Part shown: piece by piece, positions 25,596 through 37,280 of the stretch
How the letters are laid out: each line of letters begins with the position of its first letter
Numbering within the stretch: the first letter of the stretch is position 1
From: Epiperipatus broadwayi
Taxonomy: Eukaryota; Onychophora; Udeonychophora; Euonychophora; Peripatidae
Reading direction: 5' to 3'
Length of the DNA: 64,000 nucleotides
Assembly: GCA_028023455.1 (NCBI GenBank)
Contig: JAQFVV010000049.1
Coordinates: 7,286,855-7,350,854, forward strand
Notes under the pieces: model-generated
What the model was told of the DNA's origin: nothing
Database searches by the model: none
The model's input: only the letters and a program-made list of their open reading frames with translations
Program-made: the position numbers and the translations under genes

Positions 25596-26352
25596 TAAAT
25601 GAGACATTTATTTTATATAGCACGATGTTTATGAATTGTAATAAACTAAAGATCAGCTTTTCAAGCTAATTCACATGTGCTTTATGAATCTTAATAATAA
25701 ATGAATACTTTCACTTCCAACACAAGATAAAGTCTTTGTGAAAGAATAGAATGAATCACCTATTCTTTAAAGCCAAACGCTTAAGTATGGGCAAATCTTA
25801 AGCACTGGAAATGAAAGTGTGAAGATAAACCAATCACTTTAAATTACTTTTTACTATGTCTGAATGAATGATGCCAGTAAAATTTTCTAGAATTTACAAT
25901 ATGTCATTCTTAAATGAAACTAAACATATGTAAATGAGACATTTATTTTGTATAGCATGATGTTTATGAATTGTAATAAACTAAAGATCAGCTTTTCAAG
26001 CTAATTCACATACGCTTTATGAATCTTAATAATAAATGAATACTTTCACTTCCAATACAAGATAAAATCTTTGTGAAAGAATAGAATGATGTATCGTAAA
26101 TTCTAGAAAATTTCACTGGCGTCATTCATTCAGACATAGTAAAAAGTAATTTAAAGTGATTGGTTTATCTTCACACTTTCATTTCCAGTGCTTAAGATTT
26201 GCCCATACTTAAGCATTTGGCTTGAAAGAATAGGTGATTCATTCTATTCTTTGACAAAGACTTTATCTTGTGTTGGAAGTGAAAGTATTCATTTATTATT
26301 AAGATTCATAAAGTGCATGTGAATTAGCTTGAAAAGCTGATTTTTATTTTAT
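25596..26352. repeat. 757-bp foldback with internal direct repeat
   Basis: It is flanked by exact 14-bp copies of aacaaatatctatg (25582-25595 and 26353-26366). Arms 25652-25897 and 26096-26341 are inverted repeats of about 246 bp. The first 160 bp (from about 25593) also recur in direct orientation at 25928-26089, a 335-bp period. The whole is thus partly tandem and partly inverted. No protein is encoded, and the family is not one I recognise. Confidence 0.7.
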
Positions 26353-26366
26353 AACAAATATCTATG

Positions 26367-26864
26367 TTGATAAACAGAGCAAAACTCTCCATACAGTATT
26401 GCCACCTGTGCTAAACAGAGTAATCAATGGATAGTGGTGGCTATGGTTGTAAAAGAGCCAAAGACACCAAAATGTATGGGTGCTGAACTGAGTTCAGACC
26501 CATATGACTATTTGAGCTATTGAGCTTAGATTGAAAATATTTTTTGTGTTTTCAATTTCATTCTCATGGTTTAGTAGTTTAGTAGAGATAAAAGGTGGTT
26601 GCTAGAGGGTTGCATTAGATCCTAAGATCTAGATGCAGTGCTCTCAGATCCAAAGCTCCTCATTGACGAAGGCCACAAGCCAGAAACTAGTCTGGGGATA
26701 TTGGATGAGTAGGCATTAGATAGGGATTTTATGCACAAGCCTTCTGGAATCCATTGATTACTCTGTTTAGCACAGGTGGCAATACTGTATGGAGAGTTTT
26801 GCTCTGTTTATCAACAATTAATGTGCTAGTATAGGAAATGTGATCATGTGATGCTTAATGGTTT
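26367..26864 (+). mobile_element. Retrozyme-like element, family C copy 4 with perfect 65-bp terminal inversion
   Basis: The leftmost 65 bp (26367-26431) are the exact reverse complement of 26750-26814 near the right end. Between them is a family C unit in plus orientation with its ribozyme region at 26650-26704, which reads TTGACGA where the core needs CTGANGA. The block aaatatctatg precedes it (26356-26366) and follows it (26865-26875), a probable target-site duplication. The exact inversion suggests snap-back copying during insertion. Confidence 0.72.
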
Positions 26865-27149
26865 AAATATCTATGTTTTGAGATTTTTTATAGATAAGCT
26901 GTTTATTTAGATAATCAATAATGATTCACACATAAGCATTTAGTTATTACTAACTAATGAGTTAAGGTTCCAGATTAAGTTACATTGGTCATATAGTATT
27001 TGATAAACTGATTATAAAAATTAAAAAATTGGAATTATGATATTGCTTTCATTTCTGGAAGAAATATGTTGGCCTTTTATAGCTATTGAATCATGCTTGG
27101 CTTTATCTTAGCTTATATATAATTACTGTCACAGATGATTATCATTATT

Positions 27150-27660
27150 TTCAACTATTATCACTCAACTACAGAATGAAGGTATCTTCAAATTTAGTTG
27201 TTTCTTTCAATCCATAACTTCTTTATTTTGCATCACTCCAACAAACTTTAATCCTTATTACATGTAGTCTTTTTCTAAATCTCTTACAATCAATTTATTG
27301 TCATTCTTAATAGTATTTGAGCCTAGCTCTACATTAGTCTTTTAATTTTTTATTGATATTAATGATATATGTTTGTTTCTCATCCAATTAGTATGTTTTA
27401 AGCATTTTTAAATTCCTCTCAACATACATATCTTCATATCTATCTGAAGTCTCTTATTTACTTTTTTGTTAAGATCCATCTGTAAGTACTGGTAAAACAC
27501 ATTTATTAAAAACCTTTGTTTTTAGACATATAGAAATATTTTTTAATATTAGGTTTATCTAACAAATATACTCCACCCAAGTATAATTTTATGATTACTT
27601 TCATATACTATGCTTCCATCTGTATTAATAATCACAAGATATTTGTAGTTACAGAGTTTT
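27150..27660 (-). pseudogene. RTE-type LINE 3' end, heavily decayed
   Basis: Read on the minus strand, pieces align by eye with the better-preserved copy at 47.5-49.6 kb: a YKYL...INTDGS stretch, then the region before and after the Tyr-Gly-...-Trp-Thr-Leu block (FLINVFYQYLQMD), then MLRG-like residues. Several stops and shifts break it. The end near 27150 carries the TTATCATTATTTTCAA remnant of the TGA-rich tail. It is a dead fragment of the C-terminal part of a LINE ORF2. Confidence 0.6.
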
Positions 27661-30600
27661 GAAATATTAAAATATAACTTTTTAAAAATATATTTCATCA
27701 TTCTATATATGTGAGATGGTTTTCCATTGCATCTATATTTTTAATTCTGTTCTTTTATTGGTAAAACTTTTATTTACTAATGATTGTAATGTTGATATAT
27801 GAATGTAGTAAACACAGACTCATATAAATATGATTAAATATTTTATTCAGTTTATCTGCAATATATTTACAAACATATACAATAATCTTTCCTATACTAT
27901 ATGCATCATATGTTGGCTTGGTATAGCATTTGGCTGACATGCAACTGTTGAAAGAAGTGACTTTATGGGTATTCTGGATTACTTAATGCTTTTAGTTGTA
28001 CCACAACAGCTTTCTTTGCATATAGATATGATAACACATACAGATGTACTGTGACAGCTTACCTCTTGTTAGTTTATATCTAGAAGCTTTCAGTTTTAGT
28101 GTGAACATGTCTCACACTTTAACCATATAGTGTAAAACATCCATACTGCATTCCTGCTCCAGCAATAATTTATTAGAAATTATTCATATTGTTCAAAATA
28201 TCTCTGCAACATTTTAACGCAATTATATCTATTAATATTCTTTTTTCCAAATTTGATTCTGATATATATTTACCTATAATAGCATCAGTCCATTCTTTTA
28301 AAAACTATTTCTTTATTTGAATCAAATTATTATTTTAATATGTTGCCTAATATTTCAAAAGTGTGAATAAGATTATTTTAAAAAAAATGGATTTAAAGTG
28401 AATGATTTATGTATTCATGCTCTCACTTTTAAAAACATTAAGATTGGTTCATATAAGTGCATTTGAGTTTGAAAATAAGGCAGTCATTCTTATTTTCTCA
28501 AAGTCTCTTTCTTTTGTCTGGGGTGAGAATATTATTGCAGTTTTAACATCAATGTTTAACAGTGATAATGGGGATGGATGGTTACCATCTACGTAATTAA
28601 AATCTAAACACTGTTGTTGTAAAATTTATTGATTATTGCATAATTAAAAAATATGACTCATATCTTTTTAAAAATATATATTTATCATTTCTATTTATAT
28701 TATAGCACTTAAAAATTATAACCTTAAAACTAAAACTTTAAAACCATCATGACTAATCTTAATTTTTTTTCTTTTTCTTTTTTTACTTTTAAAATTCATT
28801 ATTTATTTTCGTTTTTCTTATTATTTAACTTTTTCTCAATTTTTTTCTTTAATAGCAAATTCATTATTCTCTGCAGCCTTCTCTTCTTTCATCAATTTTT
28901 TATAAATATGTTTTTTAAATTTATTTTGAATATACAAATATTCTTTTCTTGATATTTTCTTATATTTTCTATTATTTTAATACAATAGTCATACTATTTT
29001 TATTTCTTTATATACACATATACAATGGAATTTTTATTATTTAAGTGTTGTTTTATTCTTCTTTTCAATTTATTCTTTGTTGTATTAATGAATATGTATT
29101 TATTTTCTTTTTACATTGTCCACACTCCATTACATGCAGTCCATTCATATTATCCATCTTACTGGTTTTAATTTTATTGAATAATTATCTTAATTGTTTT
29201 GTGTATACAATTTTATTTATACTTTTGGTTTATATATCCTATTTATATTTATAATTATTTTATGAATTGTATTATTATTCATATTAAATCCTTTTAAATC
29301 ATAAATCAATCATCATCATCATCATTATTATTATGTTTCAATGATAAGCTTTACTTATCTTAGAAAGTTACAAGGGTTTTACATAGCTTGGATTGCTGTG
29401 TTTACATAGGTAATCCACAGTTGAGGCTTACATATATAAAAGTTGATGTATTGGTTTACACATAAATGTTTTCATGCTGTGGATTAGTTACAAGGGTTTT
29501 ACATAGCTTAGATTGCTGTGATATACATGGGCAATCTGTAGTTGTTGGTGTACATATGTAAAAATTGATTTACCTGAGTTGTTATTATTATTATTATTTA
29601 TTCTTTTTTTTTTTCATTTGTATCTATTTATTTATTAAATTTTTTGATAATCATTATCAATAGCATCAATTTTTATTTTATCTAGTTTTTTTTTTTTAAA
29701 TATATTGTTTGAACATATTTTATAAAGCTTCACTATTCTATTATTTATAGTATTGTTTTTATTGATATTGTATATGTCAGGATTCTAATTTGTCAATAAA
29801 CCATAGAATGTTTATATTCTAAATATTCAGGGAGAATAATAATATATATATTAATGAAATAAATAAAAATATTAAATTTAAAATAAAAATGAAAAGAGAA
29901 GAGTCAAATTAATTTCATAAAAATCATGGTAAAAAAATTACAATACAAGAATAAAGTATATGTAAAATCAAAAATATTTATAATGTTTAGATTCTAATAT
30001 AAACAATACCATTAAAATCAATATAATAAACAGCAAAGGCTCAAAAATATTTTCAAGTAATAAATTGTTAAAAGATAACTGATAAAATTAAAATATTGAA
30101 GCAATTAATAATAATAATCCAAAAAGTTTGATTAATAAATTGACAAATGAAAAAACAATAAAATAAAAAAATGGAATGAATAAAAAAATAATAATAATAA
30201 AGATAGATAAATTATTCATAAATGCTTTAATGTTAATAAAATACTTAAAATACAATTTATAAAATAATTAGAAATACTAATAGGAAGTAAAAATTAAAAA
30301 AAAAAATGAATTAAAGCAATTATTAAATAAAAGTAAAATCAGTAAGATAGCTAATATTATTGGAATAATAGAATGTTACCGATTGTAAAAAAATAATAGA
30401 ATATTAACAAAGTAAAATATATCTGACATTGTAACATTAAAGAATAAAATAATACTTGAACAGAAAAAATCCAGTACATATATGCGTGCAAAAAAATGTA
30501 AACATTATAGTCATGACATTATAATGATAGAAAATATGAGAAAATATCAAAAAGTAATGATTTTTGGATTATGTAGGTATTAAAAATGAAAACGACTCTT

Positions 30601-33114
30601 AACCATATGAAAAAAATATATATTAATTTAAAAATGGATAGGTGGAAAAGAGGGGTAAAAAATATTGAATTTATTATCTAACAAAATAATGAATAAAATT
30701 TAAATAATAATAGTAGACAGGAAAATAAATAGTAAATTTTTAAAAAAAAGTAAAAAGTATTATAATCAGTCTTGATGATTTTAAAGTTTTAATTTTAAAG
30801 TTATATTTTTAATTTGTTATAGTATATAAATATGTGAATGGCCAATGTATATTTTTAAAAACAAGATTTTTCTCTGCTCTATATTAGTTATTGCATTTTG
30901 TGGAGACCTTTGATAATGGCCATATTAAAAAAGGACTGACAGTAATATGGAGTATATATATAATGAATAAAATTTTTGACTATAATTGTTAAAAATTATA
31001 ATTAATTACATTTCTAAAAATCATTTAGTATCACAATAAATTGCTCAGTAAAACTTTATTATAGTTTTAATTTTATTTCTTAGCATTTTTACCTAATTTT
31101 ATGCATTTACATGTTAAAATAACATTGTTTAAAAGTGTTTAACTTACATTTTTAAAATTATAATGCATTCCAAACTCTAAGACGGGAATACACATTCGTT
31201 TCCATTACATTTATAAAAAAAGTCAAAGTAGTATGCTACAATTTTTTTCAATTATCATATATATATATATGCGTGTGTGTATTGTAATAATTGATAATGG
31301 GTAGAGAATTGTGTACCCACGTGGAGAATATAAATTTACAGATCGACACTGACATGGATGTCGGGTAAAAGCAAAGGGTATATTTTATTACATCCAAACT
31401 GCGTTCAATCTAATTAAATATTTATTATATCCCCAATGACTATGTTCGAATTCAGCCAAAATAATAATAAACATTGTAATAATTATATATGTATATTTAA
31501 GATTGTAGCCTTAATATATATATTACTTTAATAATAAACATTATAAATTTCAAATCAAACATTTATATAACTTATTATGTCTTGCATAAATATTCTATAA
31601 GTATATAAAATCTTGTAGTAAATAGTTAAATGTATTTTCTTTAAATATGTGGGTGTTAATGAATGTAACTATTTATTCCAGTTAACACCTGGATAAATTA
31701 AAACACGCCATCACAGCTATGTATTAATTCTCTCCACTTAATATCTGGAATAAACCCATATTTCAGGATTTTAATATGTGTAGCCAAAATAAATTTACTA
31801 TATTCTATGTGATAAATAAATTTTATAATCTTAACTAAAAAAAATACAGCATTAAATTTAATAATTAAAATATAATAATTTATTTATATAAATAAGAACA
31901 AAGAATGAATTTTAAAAACTAATATATAAAGTAAATGTAGAAATAAATTTCTCTATATAAAGACCAAATATGAAAGTGATTAAATCATAATCTTCTATTC
32001 GTGAGTATCTAAAATATATATAGTGGTATAATATATATGTGTGTATGGAGTAAAACAATGTTTTCAACATTGGCATGAATATATGGCAAATAAATTTAGT
32101 GAATAATTGAATTGTCCCGTATTAGCATTTTATCTGCTTAAATTTGACCAAATGTATAGCGTATCTGTACAATAAATCATTAAATATGTTTGAGAAGTTC
32201 TTTTAAGGATAATTAATCATCAATCTTTAATGTATCTCTATGTACACAAGTAGACTAATTCTTAAATAAATACACAAAATAAACAGTTAATTAATTAACC
32301 AAACTACTTTGAAATATTTTAGAATAACGGTAGTAACTTTTACTCATAATCCATTTCCTTTTATGTGGCTTAAAATTCTAAAAATGCATTTTAATAGTAT
32401 TTATTTACTTCTATTAAAAATATTATAAGGGGCCTTTATATCTATCTATGTGACACTTCTTTCAATCATAATCTACCTAAAAGAAAAGCCAAGTATTTGC
32501 AAGACAACTTATTCTACATTTAGATAAATATTATATAAATAAGCAAAGACCCTTTTGAACCTTAATAGTATACCACTGTATATAAAGAAATGCTAGTTTT
32601 TAAAAAATTAATAAATTAATTAACTCTAATAATAATGATGGCCAATAGATTTTAAAAATAAACAGATAATTGGATTTTCAAAATGTTATTTTATGTATTC
32701 ATTTATTAAATATGCACACACAATGTAAAATAAATATCATGTCAAAGCACATTAACATGTAACTATTTTTTTAAAAAAAATTGCAAGTGTATATGACAAA
32801 AATTATATTATGAATAAACATAATTCTATATTAATATACTTTACATTTACTCAAGATTTTTGTTAAAGCTTAAAAGCTAAAAGAAATATTTTTCATTACA
32901 AAATATTAAACATACAAATTATTATTTTTCTACAAAATAACAAATAAGAAATTTTTTTTTAAAATAATAGTTTTTTCTTTATATAATTATATACACAACT
33001 GTTCACTTCTTTTTCTTTTTAAATTATAGCTCCATGACAATAAATATATAAATTCAACATTCCTTTTCTTTTTAAAACTTGTTTTATTCCAAACTATAAT
33101 TTTCTTTCTCTTCC
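27661..33114. other. AT-rich DNA, no gene recognised
   Basis: No coding family was recognised. An ATC/ATT microsatellite lies near 29305-29332. A diverged direct duplication sits at 29367-29450 and 29487-29575, each starting GTTACAAGGGTTTTACATAG. A less AT-rich patch at 31296-31375 (GTGTACCCACGTGGAGAAT and CATGGATGTCGGG) is unexplained. TA and GT microsatellites flank it near 31256-31280. Confidence 0.55.
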
Positions 33115-34018
33115 ATACAACGTTTCAACTACATTCTGTAGTCATTATCAATTTTCCTTAAAAAAATAATAATAAAATAAATAAAAATAAAAAATAAAAA
33201 TAATAACACAAATAAATAAAATATTAATACATTCCAAATATATAATATTCAAATAAAACCATAATATTATTATAATCTACAAATACAATTATTTACCTCC
33301 TTCCCTATCTTTAATTATTTCTTTTAAAATACCTTTATAATTTAATACTCTTCTTATATAAATTTATTATCTATTCTCTAAATCTTTACCCATTAACATT
33401 CTTTTTATACCCCTCCCCCCTTTTTTATTTTTATATATTATTCCTATATTATCTTATTTTTTATCTTTATTTATTAACATTCTATTTAATACTGGTTTAT
33501 ACTGATCTATATATACTTCCTCTTTTTTTATTCTCTCTTTAAAATTTTTAATGCATTCCAATGGCCTTATATCAAAATTTTCATGCTTAAATTCCTTTTT
33601 ATGAATATATATAGCAGATTTTTTATCATATAAATGCTGCCTTAATCTAGTTTTTAATTTATTCTTACTTGTTCCTATATAAGTCATATTTACATTACTT
33701 TTATCACAATCCATACATTTAATTATATATACTGAATTTATACATTCTAAAATATCAATTTTATCATAATCATTTATTAACTCACCCAAACATTGTTTCC
33801 TTTTATAAACAGGGCAAATTAATGTATTATATCTCCTATTAAAATACCTAAAAAATTTCTTAATTTTAAAAAATAAATATCTTGATACCCTAAATCCTAT
33901 ATAAATTATTTTATTTTCTCCATTTTTATTCAATTTAATCTTTCTTTTTATATTTTCCATATTATAATTAGATATCAATCTTTTTACAATATATTCAGGA
34001 TAATCATTTTTAATACAT
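33115..34018 (-). mobile_element. Penelope-like element, left member of head-to-head pair
   Basis: This 904-bp arm is the reverse complement of 34161-35028, apart from a 14-codon gap and small differences, with 142 bp between them. It carries the 3' portion of a PLE: the GIY-YIG nuclease frame, an AT-rich 3' region and a terminal hammerhead-like motif at 33118-33152. No reverse transcriptase part is present, so both members are 5'-truncated. Confidence 0.8.
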
Positions 34019-34056
34019 TTCCCCCTAATATTATTTATTTCATTCTTAAAAAACAT
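33454..34056 (-). pseudogene. Penelope-like GIY-YIG endonuclease C-terminal fragment (200 codons)
   Basis: The frame encodes the nuclease half of a PLE protein. A basic linker (residues 1-100) leads to VYIIKC (109-114) with a Cys-X2-Cys, then TYIGTS (125-130), Arg137 in LKTRLRQHL, and a C-terminal Glu (179/180) and Asn191 in the KKEEVY...PVLNR block. These match the Tyr, Arg, Glu and Asn positions of the GIY-YIG fold, so the nuclease looks chemically complete. In the family it nicks target DNA for retrotransposition. The reverse transcriptase that should precede it is missing, and the first codons extend past the repeat boundary into the spacer, so the start at 34056 is not a real gene start. 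Confidence 0.75.
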
Positions 34057-34160
34057 TTCATTTGAACATACCTTAACAGCTCTAATAATCTTATTATTAA
34101 CAATATTAAGCTTGCAATGTTTTTCAATATCAGAGTACCAATTATTAGCTAATCCAAAAT

Positions 34161-35028
34161 ATGTATTAAAAATGATTATCCTGAATATATTGTAAAAAGA
34201 TTCATATCTAATTATAATATGGAAAATATAAAAAGAAAGATTAAATTGAATAAAAATGGAGAAAATAAAATAATTTATATAGGATTTAGGGTATCAAGAT
34301 ATTTATTTTTTAAAATTAAGAAATTTTTTAGGTATTTTAATAGGAGATATAATACATTAATTTGCCCTGTTTATAAAAGGAAACAATGTTTGGGTGAGTT
34401 AATAAATGATTATGATAAAATTGATATTTTAGAATGTATAAATTCAGTATATATAATTAAATGTATGGATTGTGATAAAAGTAATGTAAATATGACTTAT
34501 ATAGGAACAAGTAAAAATAAATTAAAAACTAGATTAAGGCAGTATTTATATGATAAAATCAAAAATTTTGATATAAGGCCATTGGAATGCGTTAAAAATT
34601 TTAAAGAGAGAATAAAAAAAGAGGAAGTATATAAAGATCAGTATAAACCAGTATTAAATAGAATGTTAATAAATAAAGATAAAAAAATAAGATAATATAG
34701 GAATAATATATAAAAATAAAAAATGGGGGAGGGGTATAAAAAGAATGTTAATGGGTAAAGATTTAGAGAATAGATAATAAATTTATATAAGAAGAGTATT
34801 AAATTATAAAGGTATTTTAAAAGAAATAATTAAAGATAGGGAAGGAGGTAAATAATTGTATTTGTAGATTATAATAATGTTATGGTTTTATTTGAATATT
34901 ATATATTTGGAATGTATTAATATTTTATTTATTTGTGTTATTATTTTTATTTTTTATTTTTATTTATTTAATTATTATTTTTTTAAGGAAACTTGATAAT
35001 GACTACAGAATGTAGTTGAAACATTGTA
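34161..35028 (+). mobile_element. Penelope-like element, right member of head-to-head pair
   Basis: Plus-strand counterpart of 33115-34018. It ends in the same hammerhead-like motif (34992-35026), with GAAACATTG in place of GAAACGTTG in the left copy, a CpG decay. It also keeps the AGGGAAGGAGGTAAATAATT block found in both arms. Confidence 0.8.
34219..34695 (+). pseudogene. Penelope-like GIY-YIG fragment with 14-codon deletion
   Basis: It is almost identical to the 200-codon minus-strand frame but lacks 14 residues between the LRQ-LYDK helix and the NFDIRPLE block. It also differs at scattered positions (His to Tyr after LRQ, Ile to Val, Ile to Lys). The Tyr, Arg, Glu and Asn signature survives. 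It is 5'-truncated like its partner and has no reverse transcriptase. Confidence 0.72.
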
Positions 35029-35183
35029 TTTTTTCTTTATAGTAGTTTATTTCTTTAGTTACTGATAGTAATCATAGATAGTATATTGGAATGAAGATAA
35101 TGTAGGTATTTATCAAAGCTTTAAGATCCATTAAATATTGCTAAAGTTGGTTTTAATTGATTTAACAGTATGGTTCACTAAAG

Positions 35184-35610
35184 CAGGGGTGGGCAATTAT
35201 TTTGGCTCAGGGGCTGCAGAGGTTGGTGGAGGGCCACACATGTTTTTCATGACAATAAACACACTGATTTATTCCCTGTATTACCAAAGAAATATTTGTT
35301 TGTCCATTCTTCATTAAACACATGACATTCATCATTGATTTTATATTTTTTTGGAGGGTTCATGGTTCACTAAAGTTGGAAATGTATATATTTGTTAATG
35401 CAAAGACAAAATTGAAATTAATCAGATCAACTGGAAATGCACTGCACATTGGATCTACAATACTCATGTGAATTGACATGGCCATTCTAGTGGAAAATAT
35501 AAGATGAATCTTCGGTCATGCATGGGAAGGAAATCTCAGTTCAAGGTGAATTTTTCTGATTGTCTTGGCGGGCTGCATGAGGCCCTCGGGCCACTATTTT
35601 CCCACACCTG
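35184..35610. mobile_element. Non-autonomous hAT element (MITE), 427 bp
   Basis: The ends are CAGGGGTGGG and, reversed, CAGGTGTGGG. It is bounded by an exact 8-bp duplication, CACTAAAG, at 35176-35183 and 35611-35618, diagnostic of the hAT superfamily. The subterminal parts are GC-rich (GGGCCACAC near the left, CCCTCGGGCCACT near the right), as in Charlie-like elements. It has no transposase frame and would need a transposase supplied elsewhere. Confidence 0.88.
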
Positions 35611-35618
35611 CACTAAAG

Positions 35619-36843
35619 GAAAGTTATTCTAAGCATAGAAATTAATTAATTATTTTTCAACATTTATTATAGTTAATTAGAGCTCCATGTTTTCTAAGTT
35701 TAAAATTGAAAAATGTTCACAACAAATTAAATACTGAAATTTCCTTTTGGATTTTAACAATCACTTATGAATCTTTAAAATTCTTTGAAGCCCTGTTAAT
35801 TTCTTAGGAATTTTGTTATTGACTTCTATAAGGCATGATGACCTCTTGGATAGCAGTTTGTTCAGATATTGTTGGGAAAGTAAATGATTTGTAATGCCTA
35901 TTCATAACTTCTGGTAAAAAAAAGTTTTTCACCCCATCATTTTTTTGATCAAGCAAAGCGAATAAACATAAAAGTGTGTGTGTGCATCCATTTATAAGAA
36001 TTAAAGATAAATTTATAATCTCTGATTTATGATAATATTTTCAAATGACCAAAGTAAAAATTATGATTATCTTAGAATAAAATTTTAAATAATCCTAGAA
36101 TATGTTTTTGATGTTCTAGAACGTTTTTAAAGTTATTTTACAAACAAATTATATTTTTATAAATAAATGCTAAATAATAATTATTTAAAATTTTAAAATA
36201 ATAATAATATTATTAGTAATAATAATAAATTAAAAAAATATTTTACATCTAAAGAACATCTTAATACACTTGAAATACATTTTTTACTTCTTTCTTTTCT
36301 TTATTCAATGCTTTTTTTTTTTTTAGAAACAAAATCTATTTAAAATAAAGTTAAACAATTAAGAAAGTAACATAATAATGTATTCACATCATTTCTACCA
36401 TTACTATTCAATTCATTACAGTTAAATTTAAATCTTTAAATTCTAATCCAAATATATATATATGCTAATATATATTTAAAACCATATAAACATTTTTAAA
36501 AGTTGTTAATATTCTTAGATTTCATTTTAATGTGAACTAAATATTAGTAATTTGTCTAAAATCAAAATTGTATTTAAATTACTTCATGGTATATAATTCT
36601 CTAAACAGATATAATATATGGATTATAATGTCTTTGCACTATTTCCAAGGTAAAAATTTATGTATATATTATTTTTTTTATTTATATCATTTTAAAACAA
36701 ACCATCAACCTATGCTTATATATATATATAATAAATATAATAGTAATTAATTATTATATACAATCTTTCAATCTGCAGAGGTTGTTTTGGTTAATTCCCA
36801 AACTTGCTATTAAATTCAAAAAACAAAACAGAAGCAAACTTCA
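35619..36843. other. AT-rich DNA, no gene recognised
   Basis: No coding or repeat structure was recognised apart from short ATA/AAT and TA runs near 36190-36230 and 36720. Confidence 0.6.
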
Positions 36844-37280
36844 TCAACTCAAATCCCATGAATCCTGAATTTTAATGTTAGCAGTTTGTCTATTAATTAT
36901 ATTTATTTTATTTCTGTTTATTAAAATTGCCTTCTTAATTTTTCTTTTATTATGGTTTCTCTCTTCATGAAGAATCTTAACATTTTCAATATCAAACTCA
37001 AATTTATATTTACATGTCCTTTCATGATCCAAAAAAACTGAAGCAGTCATTAAATAATTATTATTTTTACTTTTCACATGCTTGTATAACAATTCATGCT
37101 CATTTAATCTTTTTTTCAATACTGCAGTTCGATTCATCTATATATGATAACATACAACCATAAAAAATTTGATACACAACATTAATTTTCAGCTTGACAG
37201 GTATGATCTTTTTAGAATTATTCACTAATTTATTAACATTATTTGTAACACAAAATGAAACATTAAACACATTCTTATAT
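36844..37280 (-). pseudogene. Penelope-like GIY-YIG region, frameshifted
   Basis: On the minus strand, 37280 to about 37140 reads a PLE linker (NNVNKLVNNSKK) and the first half of the nuclease (VVYQIF...LSYIDES). A frame change near 37137 leads into a 97-codon frame with KKRLNEHELLYKH, then FEFDIENVKILHEERNHNKR and INRNKINIINRQ. That is the usual C-terminal part of PLE GIY-YIG proteins (HXFDFDXVKIL...E...NKR...IN.Q). The related plus-strand copy at 41640-42060 shares the first half. It is 5'-truncated and dead. Confidence 0.7.

Noticed and set aside
22021-26740. Regularly spaced repeats considered as a CRISPR-like array
   Set aside because: The units are about 455 bp with a ribozyme core and retroposon-like flanks; the sequence is eukaryotic and lacks short repeat-spacer structure.
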